Of a stretch of DNA of 64,000 nucleotides, positions 42,640 to 51,330 are shown one piece after another. Positions within the stretch are counted from its first letter, which is position 1, and each line of letters opens with the position of its first letter. The DNA comes from Christensenella sp. UBA1685. GTDB taxonomy: Bacteria > Bacillota > Clostridia > Christensenellales > CAG-138. The stretch lies in NCBI GenBank assembly GCA_002320595.1, contig DCKB01000008.1:1-64000 (forward strand). Reading direction: 5' to 3'. Below the pieces are notes generated by a model. It worked only from the letters and a program-made list of their open reading frames with translations, had not been told where the DNA came from and searched no databases. The position numbers and the translations under genes are program-made.

Positions 42640-43176
42640 ATGCGGCATATTCCCAACATTCTTTCTGCGCTTCGCATTTTGATGGTAGGCGTATTCCTGT
42701 ATTTTTTTATAAAGGCTCAATATCTTTCGTGTCTGATTACGTATATAATCGCATTTTTGACCGACCTGCTGGACGGCTTTCTGGCACGGCGGAACAACTG
42801 GATCTCCAATATCGGCAAAGTGCTTGACCCGTTGGCTGACAAGCTGATGGTGCTTACGGCGCTCGTTTGCTTTTTGACGCGGGGCTGGCTGCCCCTCTAT
42901 ATGATTATTATCGTTTTTGCCAAGGAACTCATCATGATCGTTGGCGGCGCGATCCTGTTCCGCAAAAAGGTTTTTGTGTATTCCGACTGGTTTGGCAAAT
43001 TTGCCTCCGGCTTCTTTAATGCAAGCGTTGCGCTTACGCTGGCCAAGCGGTTTGTTCCGCAGATCGGCATACTGGACATTGTTGTGCTTGGCATTGCGAT
43101 TATCCTTGCGCTCATAGCGCTCGTCCACTACGCACGCATTCAAGTTCTGCCTTACATCCGAAAAACACGCGCATAG
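42640..43176 (+). CDS. pgsA: CDP-diacylglycerol-glycerol-3-phosphate 3-phosphatidyltransferase
   Basis: Membrane enzyme making phosphatidylglycerophosphate, the precursor of phosphatidylglycerol (the lipid used by Lgt); 178 residues, normal length, about five to six helices. The CDP-alcohol phosphotransferase motif is complete: D-LL-DG-FL-AR followed by GKVLDPLAD. ATG at 42640 after GAGG. Short transcript ended by the hairpin at 43200. Confidence 0.92.
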   Translation: MRHIPNILSALRILMVGVFLYFFIKAQYLSCLITYIIAFLTDLLDGFLARRNNWISNIGKVLDPLADKLMVLTALVCFLTRGWLPLYMIIIVFAKELIMIVGGAILFRKKVFVYSDWFGKFASGFFNASVALTLAKRFVPQIGILDIVVLGIAIILALIALVHYARIQVLPYIRKTRA

Positions 43177-43199
43177 GGTCCCAAACCATCCTGTGCCGG

Positions 43200-43232
43200 G
43201 CAGAGTGGAAGAAGTTCCCACCCTGCTTTTTT
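43200..43232 (+). terminator. Terminator of pgsA
   Basis: GCAGAGTGG pairs with CCACCCTGC with one internal mismatch, followed by TTTTTT. Confidence 0.7.
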
Positions 43233-43304
43233 CGATGTGCCCCGGTTCCAAAACACAAGCGATATGAATAGGATGAAGCAGCCCAAAAAATTCAGGAGGT
43301 TGCT

Positions 43305-44309
43305 ATGAAAAAACTCGTATCCTTTGCGCTGTGTCTGCTGCTCGGCGCCGCGTTCTTGCTGTGCGGCTGCGACAAGCAGGGCGAATTGCGCCATGTCACG
43401 CTCAATGAGGTGACCCGCTCGGTGTTCTACGCACCGCTGTATGTTGCGGTCTCACGCGGATTCTTTGAAGCGGAAGGCATGGAGATCGAAATTGTGACCG
43501 GCGGCGGCAGTGACAAAAGCATGACCGCGCTGCTTGCGGGGGAAGCGGACATTGCGCTGATGGGCCCGGAAACCGGCGTTTACGTGGTTTCCGGAGGGAA
43601 AGACGAACATCCGATGATCGTTGCCCAACTCACCAAGCGCGACGGTTCCTTCCTCGTTGGCCGCGAAGCGGACGATGCGTTTGATTGGAAGTCCCTGCAG
43701 GGAAAATCTATTATCGGCGGACGTCCTGGCGGCATGCCTTTTATGACGCTCGAATACGTCCTCAAGCAACACGGTCTTACCCCCGGTGTGGATGTGGAGG
43801 TCATCAACAACATCCAGTTTAACCTGATGGGCGGCGCATTTGAGAGCGGAACCGGCGATTTCGTTACGCTTTTTGAACCGACAGCCTCTGAATTTGAAGC
43901 CGCAGGCAAAGGACACATCGTCGCAAACGTTGGCATGGAATCCGGCGAAGTGCCTTATACCGCCTTTATGGTTGCGCCCGACACCATAAAGGATGACCCT
44001 GCATTCGTTGAAGCGTTCGTGCGGGCGTTGTACCGCGCGCAGCTTTGGGTGCAATCCGCAAGCGATGCGGAAATCGCTGAAGCGATGCAGCCTTTCTTCC
44101 CAGATTCTTCGGTCGAGACCCTTTCCGCGGTCGCCCAAAGCTATCGGGCGACGGATTCCTGGACGCAAACGCCTGTGATGAGCGAGGATTCCTTTACACG
44201 CTTGCAGGACATCATGGAAAGTGCTGGAGAGCTGAGCGAGCGCGTTGAATTTACTGAGCTTGTAGATAACAGCTTTGCGGAAGCCGCCGTAGAAGAGGCC
44301 GGGAAGTAA
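43305..44309 (+). CDS. NMT1/THI5-like ABC substrate-binding lipoprotein, orphan
   Basis: A 334-residue lipoprotein (lipobox LLCGC) of the SsuA/THI5 periplasmic-binding class, which bind sulfonates, nitrate, pyrimidine precursors or similar small molecules. Key segments are NEVTRSVFYAPLYVAVSRGF, GEADIALMGPETGVY and IIGGRPGGMPFMTLEYVLKQ. The binding protein stands alone: no ATPase or permease gene is next to it, so the transporter partners must be elsewhere. The ATG is five bases after AGGAGG. Ligand unknown. Confidence 0.85.
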   Translation: MKKLVSFALCLLLGAAFLLCGCDKQGELRHVTLNEVTRSVFYAPLYVAVSRGFFEAEGMEIEIVTGGGSDKSMTALLAGEADIALMGPETGVYVVSGGKDEHPMIVAQLTKRDGSFLVGREADDAFDWKSLQGKSIIGGRPGGMPFMTLEYVLKQHGLTPGVDVEVINNIQFNLMGGAFESGTGDFVTLFEPTASEFEAAGKGHIVANVGMESGEVPYTAFMVAPDTIKDDPAFVEAFVRALYRAQLWVQSASDAEIAEAMQPFFPDSSVETLSAVAQSYRATDSWTQTPVMSEDSFTRLQDIMESAGELSERVEFTELVDNSFAEAAVEEAGK

Positions 44310-44371
44310 GGCAGGGGGCGCAAGGATCGGTTTCGGCTGCGTTGTTCTCCGCAAACCGCTCTTTACGCAAA

Positions 44372-44398
44372 GGGCCGCCCGAAATTTCCGGGCGGCCC
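44372..44398. terminator. GC-rich hairpin between convergent genes
   Basis: GGGCCGCCCG pairs with CGGGCGGCCC across a seven-base loop. U-tracts are weak on both sides, but the position between convergent genes supports a terminator role. Confidence 0.65.
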
Positions 44399-44418
44399 TG
44401 ACTAAGTTTTATGTTCTG

Positions 44419-44826
44419 TTATTCCTCATCATCCTGAACCGTCGGGATCACGGGTTTGTTGCAGTTCGGGCAGATCAGTTCCTCGTCAGATTCAAGCATG
44501 TCCTGATCGAAGTAAACGGTCTCACCGCAATGCGGGCATTCTACCTCAACAAAGTCATCGTCAAAATCGTCACAGCAGCAATCGCACTCGTCATCATCAT
44601 CGATCAGAGCGTCCAGGCACTCGTCAATGTCGGAAAGCTCATCACAAATGTCGTCAATGCATTCATCAAGGTCAATAATCGCCTCTTCGTTTTCGTCAAT
44701 GGTACCGGCCATTTCGTCCATGGTTTCGATCATCGCAAGCAGGAGCTTCCCCTGCGCATCGCCGCCGATTTCCATGCCGTCCGCAAGGCCGCGCAGGTAA
44801 GCGACTTTTTCTTTCATGTATCCCAT
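44419..44826 (-). CDS. Acidic zinc-ribbon protein, CD1247-N-terminal type
   Basis: A 135-residue, very acidic protein conserved in Clostridia. The N-terminal helical part (MKEKVAYLRGLADGMEIGGD, LLLAMIETMDEMA) resembles the CD1247 N-terminal domain. A run of Asp, Glu and Cys follows (DDDDECDCCCDDFDDD), then a C-terminal zinc ribbon CPHCGETVYF ... ICPNCNKPV. Function unknown; RNA polymerase or ribosome association would suit the acidic/zinc layout but is speculation. The ATG is seven bases after GGAGG. It follows efp by 36 bases, so they are likely co-transcribed. Confidence 0.75.
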   Translation of the reverse strand: MGYMKEKVAYLRGLADGMEIGGDAQGKLLLAMIETMDEMAGTIDENEEAIIDLDECIDDICDELSDIDECLDALIDDDDECDCCCDDFDDDFVEVECPHCGETVYFDQDMLESDEELICPNCNKPVIPTVQDDEE

Positions 44827-44862
44827 AGGTAAACCTCCGTTATGTGATGTTGTTAGGATTGC

Positions 44863-45426
44863 TTAGACGCGCTCCATATATTCGCCAGTGCGGGTATCTA
44901 CACGAATGCGGTCACCCTCGTTGACGAACAGCGGAACGTTGATTTTAAAGCCGGTTTCAAGCGTTGCAGGCTTGGTTGTTCCGGTGGCGGTATCACCGCG
45001 GAAGCCGGGCTCCGTTTCGGTGACGGTCAGTTCAACAAAGTTAGGCGCAGCAACGGAGAACGGGCTGCCTTTAAAGAAGCGGATGGTGACGTTTTCGTTT
45101 TCCACGATGAAGTCAATCGCATCCTCAACCTGCTCGTGGTTGAGCGGAAGCTGCTCAAAGGTTTCCGTATCCATGAAATAATAAAGCTCGCCATCGTTGT
45201 AGAGATACTGCATCTCTTTGGTTTCGATGTGCGCAGTGGGGTACTTGTCCGTGGGGCTGAAGGTGCGCTCAAGCACCGCGCCAGTCATGACGTTCTTGAG
45301 CCGCGTGCGCACAAAAGCCGCACCCTTGCCGGGCTTCACGTGCTGGAAGTCCGCGATGGACCAAACGTTGCCATCGATTTCAACCGTAACGCCCTTCCTG
45401 AAATCGCCCGCCATAATCATTGCCAT
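44863..45426 (-). CDS. efp: Elongation factor P
   Basis: EF-P relieves ribosome stalling at polyproline; 187 residues with three beta domains (KOW-like, OB, C-terminal). The tip loop reads FQHVKPGKGAAFVR, with the modifiable lysine at position 34 of this reading, the same PGKGAAFVR loop as in B. subtilis, where the lysine gets 5-aminopentanol. The YmfI-like reductase at 9773 would fit that pathway. The domain III signature is ETGFKINVPLFVNEGDRIRV. ATG ten bases after GGAGG. Confidence 0.96.
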   Translation of the reverse strand: MAMIMAGDFRKGVTVEIDGNVWSIADFQHVKPGKGAAFVRTRLKNVMTGAVLERTFSPTDKYPTAHIETKEMQYLYNDGELYYFMDTETFEQLPLNHEQVEDAIDFIVENENVTIRFFKGSPFSVAAPNFVELTVTETEPGFRGDTATGTTKPATLETGFKINVPLFVNEGDRIRVDTRTGEYMERV

Positions 45427-45519
45427 AGGTAATAATCCTCCAAAGTGGTTTTTTGTTTCATTTGTATGATCTTACCATGCCGCGCGCACACAGCAACGCC
45501 ATGATACACAATACCGTGT

Positions 45520-45548
45520 ATTATATTACCACAATCCGCTGCATGCAA
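45520..45548 (-). promoter_or_regulatory. Promoter of efp
   Basis: Minus strand TTGCAT, 17-base spacer, TATAAT, about 95 bases upstream of the efp ATG. Confidence 0.65.
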
Positions 45549-45591
45549 ACAAGGGATTTATCACATTCGGATGAAATTTTACCTGAATTTT

Positions 45592-46623
45592 TCATGCCGC
45601 GCCCCGGTATCCTTCTCCCACAAGCCATTCCGTGTGGTAATAGCCGGGTTCAGGAACGACTCGCTCCAGCTGAAACCGATCCCCGATATTTACCGTATAA
45701 GCCTTTTTGTCCATAAAATAGATCGCGGTATTGTGTACCGGGAAGGGTTCGGACATTCTCCCCGCGCCAATGTCGTATATGCTCATTTGGATGTAGTTGT
45801 CCTCCAGCAGCCAAGCGCAAAACACAGCGTTCCCATTTGCGGCGGCGCGGACATTGTTGATGTCCTCTTCTTCAAGCATCACAGTCCGCCCATCCCCTTC
45901 CGCTTCCAGCAAATAGAGGCCGTTTAAATTGCGGCAAAGGATCCTGTCTCCCAGATGCTGCACCGGGGAAGGCATGGCTTCCTTTGCAACCGTTATGGCG
46001 TCCGGAACATTCACATCAATCGCAAAAAGAGAATATGCGTTGGCGCAATACGGGTCATCGTCGATCCTGCGCGAAACGTATATCGTCTCCCCCACCACAT
46101 CCAGATAACTCCACCGGAGGTCTTCCATCACGGGAATGCGGTTTGAGCCGTCTTTCTCCATGCGGTACAGCGTGTTCTCCGCAAAGAAGAAAACATAGTT
46201 CTTTGTCGTAACCATATTGTCAGCGGTTCCATCCCAAAGCTTTGCGACGGCCCCGGTTTCATAATCAAAGCGGAATATCCCCTTTTCCTCATCGCCGATA
46301 TAATACAGCGCGTCATCCGAAGCGTTGATCATGCCATGGCAGTCCTCCGCAAGCACCCAGATCTCCCCCTGCGCATCCATGGCGCAAAGCGTCTCACGGG
46401 GATAGTTTTGAAAATAAATGACGCCGCCCCGCGCATCCGCCATCCCGTATGCGCTGCGGTTTGCCGCATCAGCACCGCAGGGAGAAAGGTCCGCCGGTTC
46501 CCAAACGAAGGGTTCTTCCTCCGGCACAGGGCTTGGCGCAGGTTCTTCTTCTGCTGCAAGGTTGCACGCGCAGAGGAAGGCCGTGCAAAGGACAAGCGCA
46601 AGAAGCCACACAGCTTTTTTCAT
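45592..46623 (-). CDS. DUF5050-like beta-propeller lipoprotein
   Basis: A 343-residue lipoprotein (lipobox FLCAC) with a Glu/Pro linker. The body of repeating beta-strand units (GGVIYFQNYPRETLCAMDAQ, DALYYIGDEEKGIFRFDYET, NYVFFFAENTLYRMEKDGS, GETIYVSRR, NGLYLLEAEG) matches DUF5050/DUF5068-type propellers. It is probably extracellular; no catalytic residues are recognisable. The ATG is nine bases after AGGAGG. It follows the amidase gene on the same strand after a hairpin. Confidence 0.75.
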   Translation of the reverse strand: MKKAVWLLALVLCTAFLCACNLAAEEEPAPSPVPEEEPFVWEPADLSPCGADAANRSAYGMADARGGVIYFQNYPRETLCAMDAQGEIWVLAEDCHGMINASDDALYYIGDEEKGIFRFDYETGAVAKLWDGTADNMVTTKNYVFFFAENTLYRMEKDGSNRIPVMEDLRWSYLDVVGETIYVSRRIDDDPYCANAYSLFAIDVNVPDAITVAKEAMPSPVQHLGDRILCRNLNGLYLLEAEGDGRTVMLEEEDINNVRAAANGNAVFCAWLLEDNYIQMSIYDIGAGRMSEPFPVHNTAIYFMDKKAYTVNIGDRFQLERVVPEPGYYHTEWLVGEGYRGAA

Positions 46624-46648
46624 AAAACAGTTCCTCCTTTATTTGCAA

Positions 46649-46674
46649 TGGGATGAGCCGAACAGCTCATCCCA
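46649..46674 (-). terminator. Hairpin after the amidase gene
   Basis: TGGGATGAGC pairs with GCTCATCCCA across six bases. There is no clear U-tract, so it may be a processing or attenuation element rather than a full terminator. Confidence 0.45.
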
Positions 46675-46695
46675 CAATGACGGTTTCTTTCACTA

Positions 46696-47886
46696 TCAGC
46701 TGTTAAAAGAGCCCGTTATCGGCCGAATGATCCTCACATATGGAGCGGAATTGGAAGAAATCAGTTCAGAGAGCTGGCGATAGGAATATTCATTTGAATG
46801 CTGAGCCACATAAATATTTGACGCATCGCTTAATGAATACCCGCCTCTGACAACCATTACTGAATGAAGATATCCGCTACTAGATGCCGAGTCCGAGAGT
46901 TGTAGTATATCCCCATTTCTAAGCACAGTGCTACAACTTGAATATAAGGACAAGTTGTTATATTTAGACGCTCTCGGCCCACTAGAAGAAGACGATAGAT
47001 AGCTATACAATTCTTTCACTCTTTGCCACGGTCCTGACGGAGTGTCCTCATTAGAAATATAGCTACGACCGAACCAATTATCGCTACCGCAAATCTGTCT
47101 ATAGTTTTGTAACGCCAATTGTTGACAGGCAGCTATTCCTCCCGTAGCCGACCAACTATTTCCTTGGTCACCACCATATCCCACCCAAAGACACTGAGAT
47201 ACAAAGTTTGTACAGTCATTTGTCACACGCTTAAATATCTGTGTTTGATAACTTGCTCCTTTGGCGTGTGCAAAATTCCTTGCTCTTTCATAATCATATG
47301 TTACAGCAACGCTCCTCATTTCTGTAACATTCTTCCCAACAATATCATCAGTATCCTTGTTTTCAGAGGTAGCGTTCGAAGCGTCTGCAAGCACTACCAA
47401 TTGCGGGATGAACGCGTTGATTTCATCATATGCATCATCAATCGCATCCGTTATCGTATATCCTTGGGATTGCGCATTCTTTATCATTTTTTCTTGAATG
47501 CGCTGTTTTGCAGTATAGTAATCATTTGATTGAGAACTTAGGTATACGATTTTAGACGTATCGCCAACCTTTCCGATACGGATTTCCCAAAGATCTCCGG
47601 AATGCGCAATGGTATTTGTTTCGTCCTCCAGATATCGATATGAAATTCGTATGTACGCCCGAATTTCAACGCTTCCATCCGGCAATGGCCGCGCATACTT
47701 CAGATCAATTTCATTCACGCGGGAGTCGGCAATTCCGGTATTCATTGCTTTTCTCCAGTTAATCCCATACTGTAATGCGCAAAGATACAAATGCGTATTC
47801 TCTGTATCTGCAACATAGCGCATTAACCCGGGGCTAACATCAAGCGCCTCTATGCTTTTATGATATTCCGAAAAGTACCCATACAA
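46696..47886 (-). CDS. Amidase-domain (Amidase_6) protein, frameshifted from its signal peptide
   Basis: A 396-residue reading frame. The N-terminal ~200 residues form a helical/beta domain. The C-terminal part is an Amidase_6-type papain-like domain with catalytic Cys in VTNDCTNFVSQCLW and His in SGYLHSVMVVRGG, a family proposed to cut peptidoglycan or other secreted targets. As drawn it begins at a TTG without a ribosome site and has no signal peptide. An overlapping frame just upstream (47850-48056) supplies a signal sequence and start, so the true gene probably runs 48056-46696 with a one-base shift near 47925-47945. AT-richer than its neighbours. Confidence 0.75.
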   Translation of the reverse strand: MYGYFSEYHKSIEALDVSPGLMRYVADTENTHLYLCALQYGINWRKAMNTGIADSRVNEIDLKYARPLPDGSVEIRAYIRISYRYLEDETNTIAHSGDLWEIRIGKVGDTSKIVYLSSQSNDYYTAKQRIQEKMIKNAQSQGYTITDAIDDAYDEINAFIPQLVVLADASNATSENKDTDDIVGKNVTEMRSVAVTYDYERARNFAHAKGASYQTQIFKRVTNDCTNFVSQCLWVGYGGDQGNSWSATGGIAACQQLALQNYRQICGSDNWFGRSYISNEDTPSGPWQRVKELYSYLSSSSSGPRASKYNNLSLYSSCSTVLRNGDILQLSDSASSSGYLHSVMVVRGGYSLSDASNIYVAQHSNEYSYRQLSELISSNSAPYVRIIRPITGSFNS

Positions 47887-48056
47887 AACGGCAGCGACCG
47901 ATGCATAGTCAATCTCCGCATACTGTTTTCCGGCAAGACAAGCTCAAATTCTAAGCCGTCAGAGGTCGAGGTTGCATCGGTCACAGATGTGCAAAACACA
48001 ACCGTCAGCGCTAAGACGATTGCAGCAATTCGGCTTCTTTTAACAACCCGCTTCAT
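47850..48056 (-). pseudogene. Signal-peptide fragment of the frameshifted amidase gene
   Basis: The frame encodes a basic start MKRVVKRSRIAAIVLALTVV and a signal peptide, then about 20 residues before drifting out of frame. The amidase frame is closed by TGA just upstream of the join, so one base has been lost or a sequencing error made. Reading then continues as AGKQYAEIDYASVAAVLYGY in the amidase frame. If the shift is real the gene is a pseudogene. No convincing slippery site is seen. Confidence 0.7.
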
Positions 48057-48102
48057 CGCATGTGCCCTTCTGTTTTTTTGCCGGGAAGTTTTCCCATAAT
48101 TT

Positions 48103-48108
48103 ATTATA
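48103..48108 (-). promoter_or_regulatory. Extended -10 promoter of the amidase gene
   Basis: Minus strand TGTTATAAT (extended -10) in an AT-rich tract about 47 bases before the ATG at 48056. The -35 box is poor. Confidence 0.5.
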
Positions 48109-48336
48109 ACAGAATTTTATTGTTTTTTTATTAACAAATTGCAAACATTCCATTCCTAACTTTCTTCATCCATCCCTTTCAGTCCTTTCAAAACAAAATC
48201 TCGAAAAGCAGCGGCATGTTTGGCAACGCAAGCATATCAAGCGCAGTGAGCGTCCCATCAATGCTGCGGACATTCTCCGGACCGGGCGTGTATACAACAA
48301 CGGGGGCGCCTGCGCCGCCCCCTGTATTTTGCCCTG

Positions 48337-49416
48337 TTATTCAAGAAAATCCTTAAGCTTTTTGCTGCGGGAAGGATGGCGGAGTTTTCGCAGCGCCTTC
48401 GCTTCGATCTGGCGGATGCGCTCGCGCGTAACATTAAACTCCTTGCCGACCTCCTCCAACGTGCGGGCCTTGCCGTCATCCAGGCCAAAGCGCAGGCGGA
48501 GCACCTTTTCTTCCCGGGGAGTGAGCGTGTCAAGCACCTCCATCAATTGTTCCTTAAGCAGTGTGAAGGCCGCAACCTCCGCAGGCGCAGGCGCATCGTC
48601 ATCCGGAATAAAATCCCCAAGATGGCTGTCTTCTTCCTCGCCGATCGGCGTTTCAAGCGAAACCGGTTCCTGCGCCACCTTGATGATCTCCCGCACCTTG
48701 TCTTCGGAAATCCCCATTTCGGCAGCAATTTCATCCGGCCGCGGTTCGCGGCCATATTCCTGCAAAAGCTGGCGGTTTACGCGGATGAGCTTGTTTATGG
48801 TTTCCACCATATGCACAGGAATGCGGATGGTGCGCGCCTGATCCGCGATTGCACGCGTAATGGCCTGGCGAATCCACCATGTTGCATAAGTAGAAAACTT
48901 ATAGCCTTTTCGGTAATCAAACTTTTCCACAGCTTTAATGAGGCCGAGGTTTCCCTCCTGAATCAAGTCAAGGAACAGCATTCCGCGGCCGACATAGCGC
49001 TTTGCAACGGAAACCACAAGGCGCAGATTCGCTTCCGCAAGCTGCCGTTTCGCATCCTGATCGCCATCCGCCATCCGCTTTGCGATCTCGATTTCTTCGG
49101 ATGCGCTCAAAAGCGGCACTTTTCCAATTTCCTTTAAATACATGCGCACAGGGTCATCAATCGCCACGCCTTCCGCGCCCGGAACGGAGGTGTCAATTTC
49201 CGCCAACTCCTCGGTGATGTCCTCCGCGACCTCGATTTCCTCAACCACATCAATGTTGAGCGCCTCAAAGCGGTCGTACAGCCGCTCGATCTGCTCAGAA
49301 TTGAGGTCAAGCTCCTCAAGCGTATCCATGACTTCCTTATAGGTCAAAACGCCTTTCGCCTTGCCGCGCTCAACGAGCTCTTCCACCTTGTTCATGTGAG
49401 GTTTATTCGCTTCCAA
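48337..49416 (-). CDS. rpoD: Principal RNA polymerase sigma factor (sigma-A/RpoD)
   Basis: A 359-residue primary sigma factor. It has region 1.2 (PVRMYLKEIGKVPLLSASEE), region 2 (LRLVVSVAKRYVGRGMLFLD, EKFDYRKGYKFSTYATWWIR for -10 recognition), region 3 (HMVETINKLIRVNRQLLQEYG) and region 4 (TLTPREEKVLRLRFGLDDGK, VTRERIRQIEAKALRKLRHP for -35 binding). The start is TTG, nine bases after AGGAG; the first ATG, seven codons on, lacks a site. It follows dnaG, the classic macromolecular-synthesis operon order. Confidence 0.96.
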   Translation of the reverse strand: MEANKPHMNKVEELVERGKAKGVLTYKEVMDTLEELDLNSEQIERLYDRFEALNIDVVEEIEVAEDITEELAEIDTSVPGAEGVAIDDPVRMYLKEIGKVPLLSASEEIEIAKRMADGDQDAKRQLAEANLRLVVSVAKRYVGRGMLFLDLIQEGNLGLIKAVEKFDYRKGYKFSTYATWWIRQAITRAIADQARTIRIPVHMVETINKLIRVNRQLLQEYGREPRPDEIAAEMGISEDKVREIIKVAQEPVSLETPIGEEEDSHLGDFIPDDDAPAPAEVAAFTLLKEQLMEVLDTLTPREEKVLRLRFGLDDGKARTLEEVGKEFNVTRERIRQIEAKALRKLRHPSRSKKLKDFLE

Positions 49417-49449
49417 AGCTGCCCACTCCTTACTGTTACTAATCTAAGT

Positions 49450-51222
49450 CTATTTAAACTCTTTGAGTTTCTTCATCAGCTCCGCGTGTTCACGCAGAAG
49501 CACCGTCCTGTCGCCTTCTCCGGCGCTCATTTTGTCTGCAAGCTCCTTCAGGCGCGCATCAATCTGTTTGTAGCGCAGCTTTTCTACGCAATCATCAATC
49601 ACGGAGGCAGCTTCCCCTTCCAATGGGTCGGCTGTCATCGCCATTGCGGCGGCTTCCGCCTGCTGCTCCGGGAGCTCTGCGAGCAAGCGCGCCATATCCG
49701 GCGTTTCACTCGTAGAATATGCAACAAGCAATGCATCCGCATATCCCGCAAACCCTTCTTGGGAAAACGTTACCCCCGCCTCGGCCATCCGCTCCGCTGC
49801 ATATGTGGTATTTTCGCGCGAAGCCTGCATGCAGGTGAGCAGCGTCTGCTCAATTCGATCGGGTTCGGTAACTTTCGCCTCGCGAATTTTATTCCTAGTA
49901 TTCCGATTTTTGGCAGTGTTATTCGTTTCAACCGGCTTTGCAAGCCCGCATTGTGCCTCCACTGCATCAAGGGAAACTCCCGCGTTGCGGGCAATTACCG
50001 GGATGTACCGCTCGCGTTCCACAGGCTCCAGGCCGCCTACAAACGCACACGCGCGCTTTGCATATCCTTCGCGGCCATCCGCAGTAAGAAGGTCGAACTG
50101 CGTCGCAAGGTGCGAAAGCTTAAAGCCGTTGAGCGTGTTCGCATCGTCCTTCAGCTTCAAGAACGCTGCCTTTCCATTGCGCCGCACATAATCGTCCGGG
50201 TCCATGTTGCCGGGGATCGAGATTACCTTCACCTCCAACCCTTCAGCCGCAAGGATGTCCAACCCACGCAGCGTTGCATTCTGCCCCGCCGCATCTCCGT
50301 CATAAGAAATATATACGCGCTCGACATAGCGTTTCATCAGCCGGGCCTGCTGCTGCGTAAGCGCAGTGCCAAGGGACGCCACCGCGTTGTCGATTCCGCA
50401 CGCATGAAGGCTGATCACATCCATATAGCCTTCCACCATTACAAGGTCACCCGGGTGTTTCCCCTTTTGCATGTTCAACGCATACAGATTGCTGCGTTTA
50501 TTGTAAATCGGCGTATCACCAGTATTGATGTATTTTGGCTGCTCGTCCTTCTTCATTGTGCGTGCGCCAAAGCCGATTACCCGGCCGCTCGTAGCGATAA
50601 TGGGGAAAATTACGCGGTTGCGGTAAGCATCGTAGCAACCGTTCTTCCGTTTCCCGCGAATTGCAAGCCCGGCGTCGATCAACTCGTCGTTCGTGTAGCC
50701 CTTCCCGGCAAGATAATTCGTCAGGCCATCCCATGTTTCCAGCGCAAAGCCAAGGCCAAACCGGGTTGCAAGCTTGCCATCCACCCCGCGCTTTGCAAGG
50801 TATGCCTGCGCCTGCTTTCCTCCCGGCGACAGCAGCTGACGGTGGTAAAACAGCGCTGCCTCCTTGCATGCTGCATACAGCCGTTCCTTATGCGCACGCT
50901 CACGCCTGAGGCGGTCGTCATCCACCTCATCCGGCAGCTCCATGCCTGCGCGCTGCGCCAAAAACTTCACCGCATCCACAAAGGAGAGCCTCTCGATTTC
51001 CCGCACAAATTGAATGGCTCCACCGCCTGCATGGCACCCAAAGCAATAATACATCTGCTTGTCCGGCTGAACGGAAAAAGAGGGGGTTTTTTCGTTATGA
51101 AACGGGCAGCAACCCCAAAGCCGCCCGCTTTTTTGTGAAAGCGGGACATATTCGGAAACCAGGCTTGCAAGATCCGTCTTCTGAAGGAGCTCATCCATCC
51201 ACGTTTCCGGGAACATGGGCAT
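49450..51222 (-). CDS. dnaG: DNA primase
   Basis: Replication primase, 590 residues. It has the CHC2 zinc finger (CCPFHNEKTPSFSV ... YYCFGCHAGG), the RNA-polymerase core ending in FPIIATSGRVIGFGARTM, the Toprim domain (VMVEGYMDVISLHACGIDNA, YISYDGDAAGQNATLRGLDI) and a C-terminal helicase-binding region. The ATG at 51222 is nine bases after AAAGGAG. It lies between dgt and rpoD, with a gap of about 30 bases to rpoD. Confidence 0.96.
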   Translation of the reverse strand: MPMFPETWMDELLQKTDLASLVSEYVPLSQKSGRLWGCCPFHNEKTPSFSVQPDKQMYYCFGCHAGGGAIQFVREIERLSFVDAVKFLAQRAGMELPDEVDDDRLRRERAHKERLYAACKEAALFYHRQLLSPGGKQAQAYLAKRGVDGKLATRFGLGFALETWDGLTNYLAGKGYTNDELIDAGLAIRGKRKNGCYDAYRNRVIFPIIATSGRVIGFGARTMKKDEQPKYINTGDTPIYNKRSNLYALNMQKGKHPGDLVMVEGYMDVISLHACGIDNAVASLGTALTQQQARLMKRYVERVYISYDGDAAGQNATLRGLDILAAEGLEVKVISIPGNMDPDDYVRRNGKAAFLKLKDDANTLNGFKLSHLATQFDLLTADGREGYAKRACAFVGGLEPVERERYIPVIARNAGVSLDAVEAQCGLAKPVETNNTAKNRNTRNKIREAKVTEPDRIEQTLLTCMQASRENTTYAAERMAEAGVTFSQEGFAGYADALLVAYSTSETPDMARLLAELPEQQAEAAAMAMTADPLEGEAASVIDDCVEKLRYKQIDARLKELADKMSAGEGDRTVLLREHAELMKKLKEFK

Positions 51223-51330
51223 GTGACAACACTCCTTTCCCATAATTCATCCGCACGCTCGTTATTCGCCGTAAAACCCGCGATTCCTGCAACTTTCATA
51301 AAAATTCCGTTTTTTGCGGAAAGCTGTACG

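Noticed and set aside
48176..48336. Open minus-strand frame after rpoD reading GGGAGAPVVVYTPGPENVRS then DGTLTALDMLALPNMP
   Set aside because: It looks protein-like, but it is bounded by a stop right at the rpoD end, has no start codon with a ribosome site, and I recognise no family. It is possibly a gene remnant, but not supportable as a feature.
49396..51138. 580-codon open frame on the plus strand opposite dnaG
   Set aside because: It mirrors dnaG codon structure; the product is Arg/His/Cys-rich without domains, and dnaG on the other strand is certain. Similar long antisense frames opposite mrdA (27197-28498), GH2 (13069-14181), ppdK (54056-55558) and glycerate kinase (59908-61227) are rejected for the same reason.
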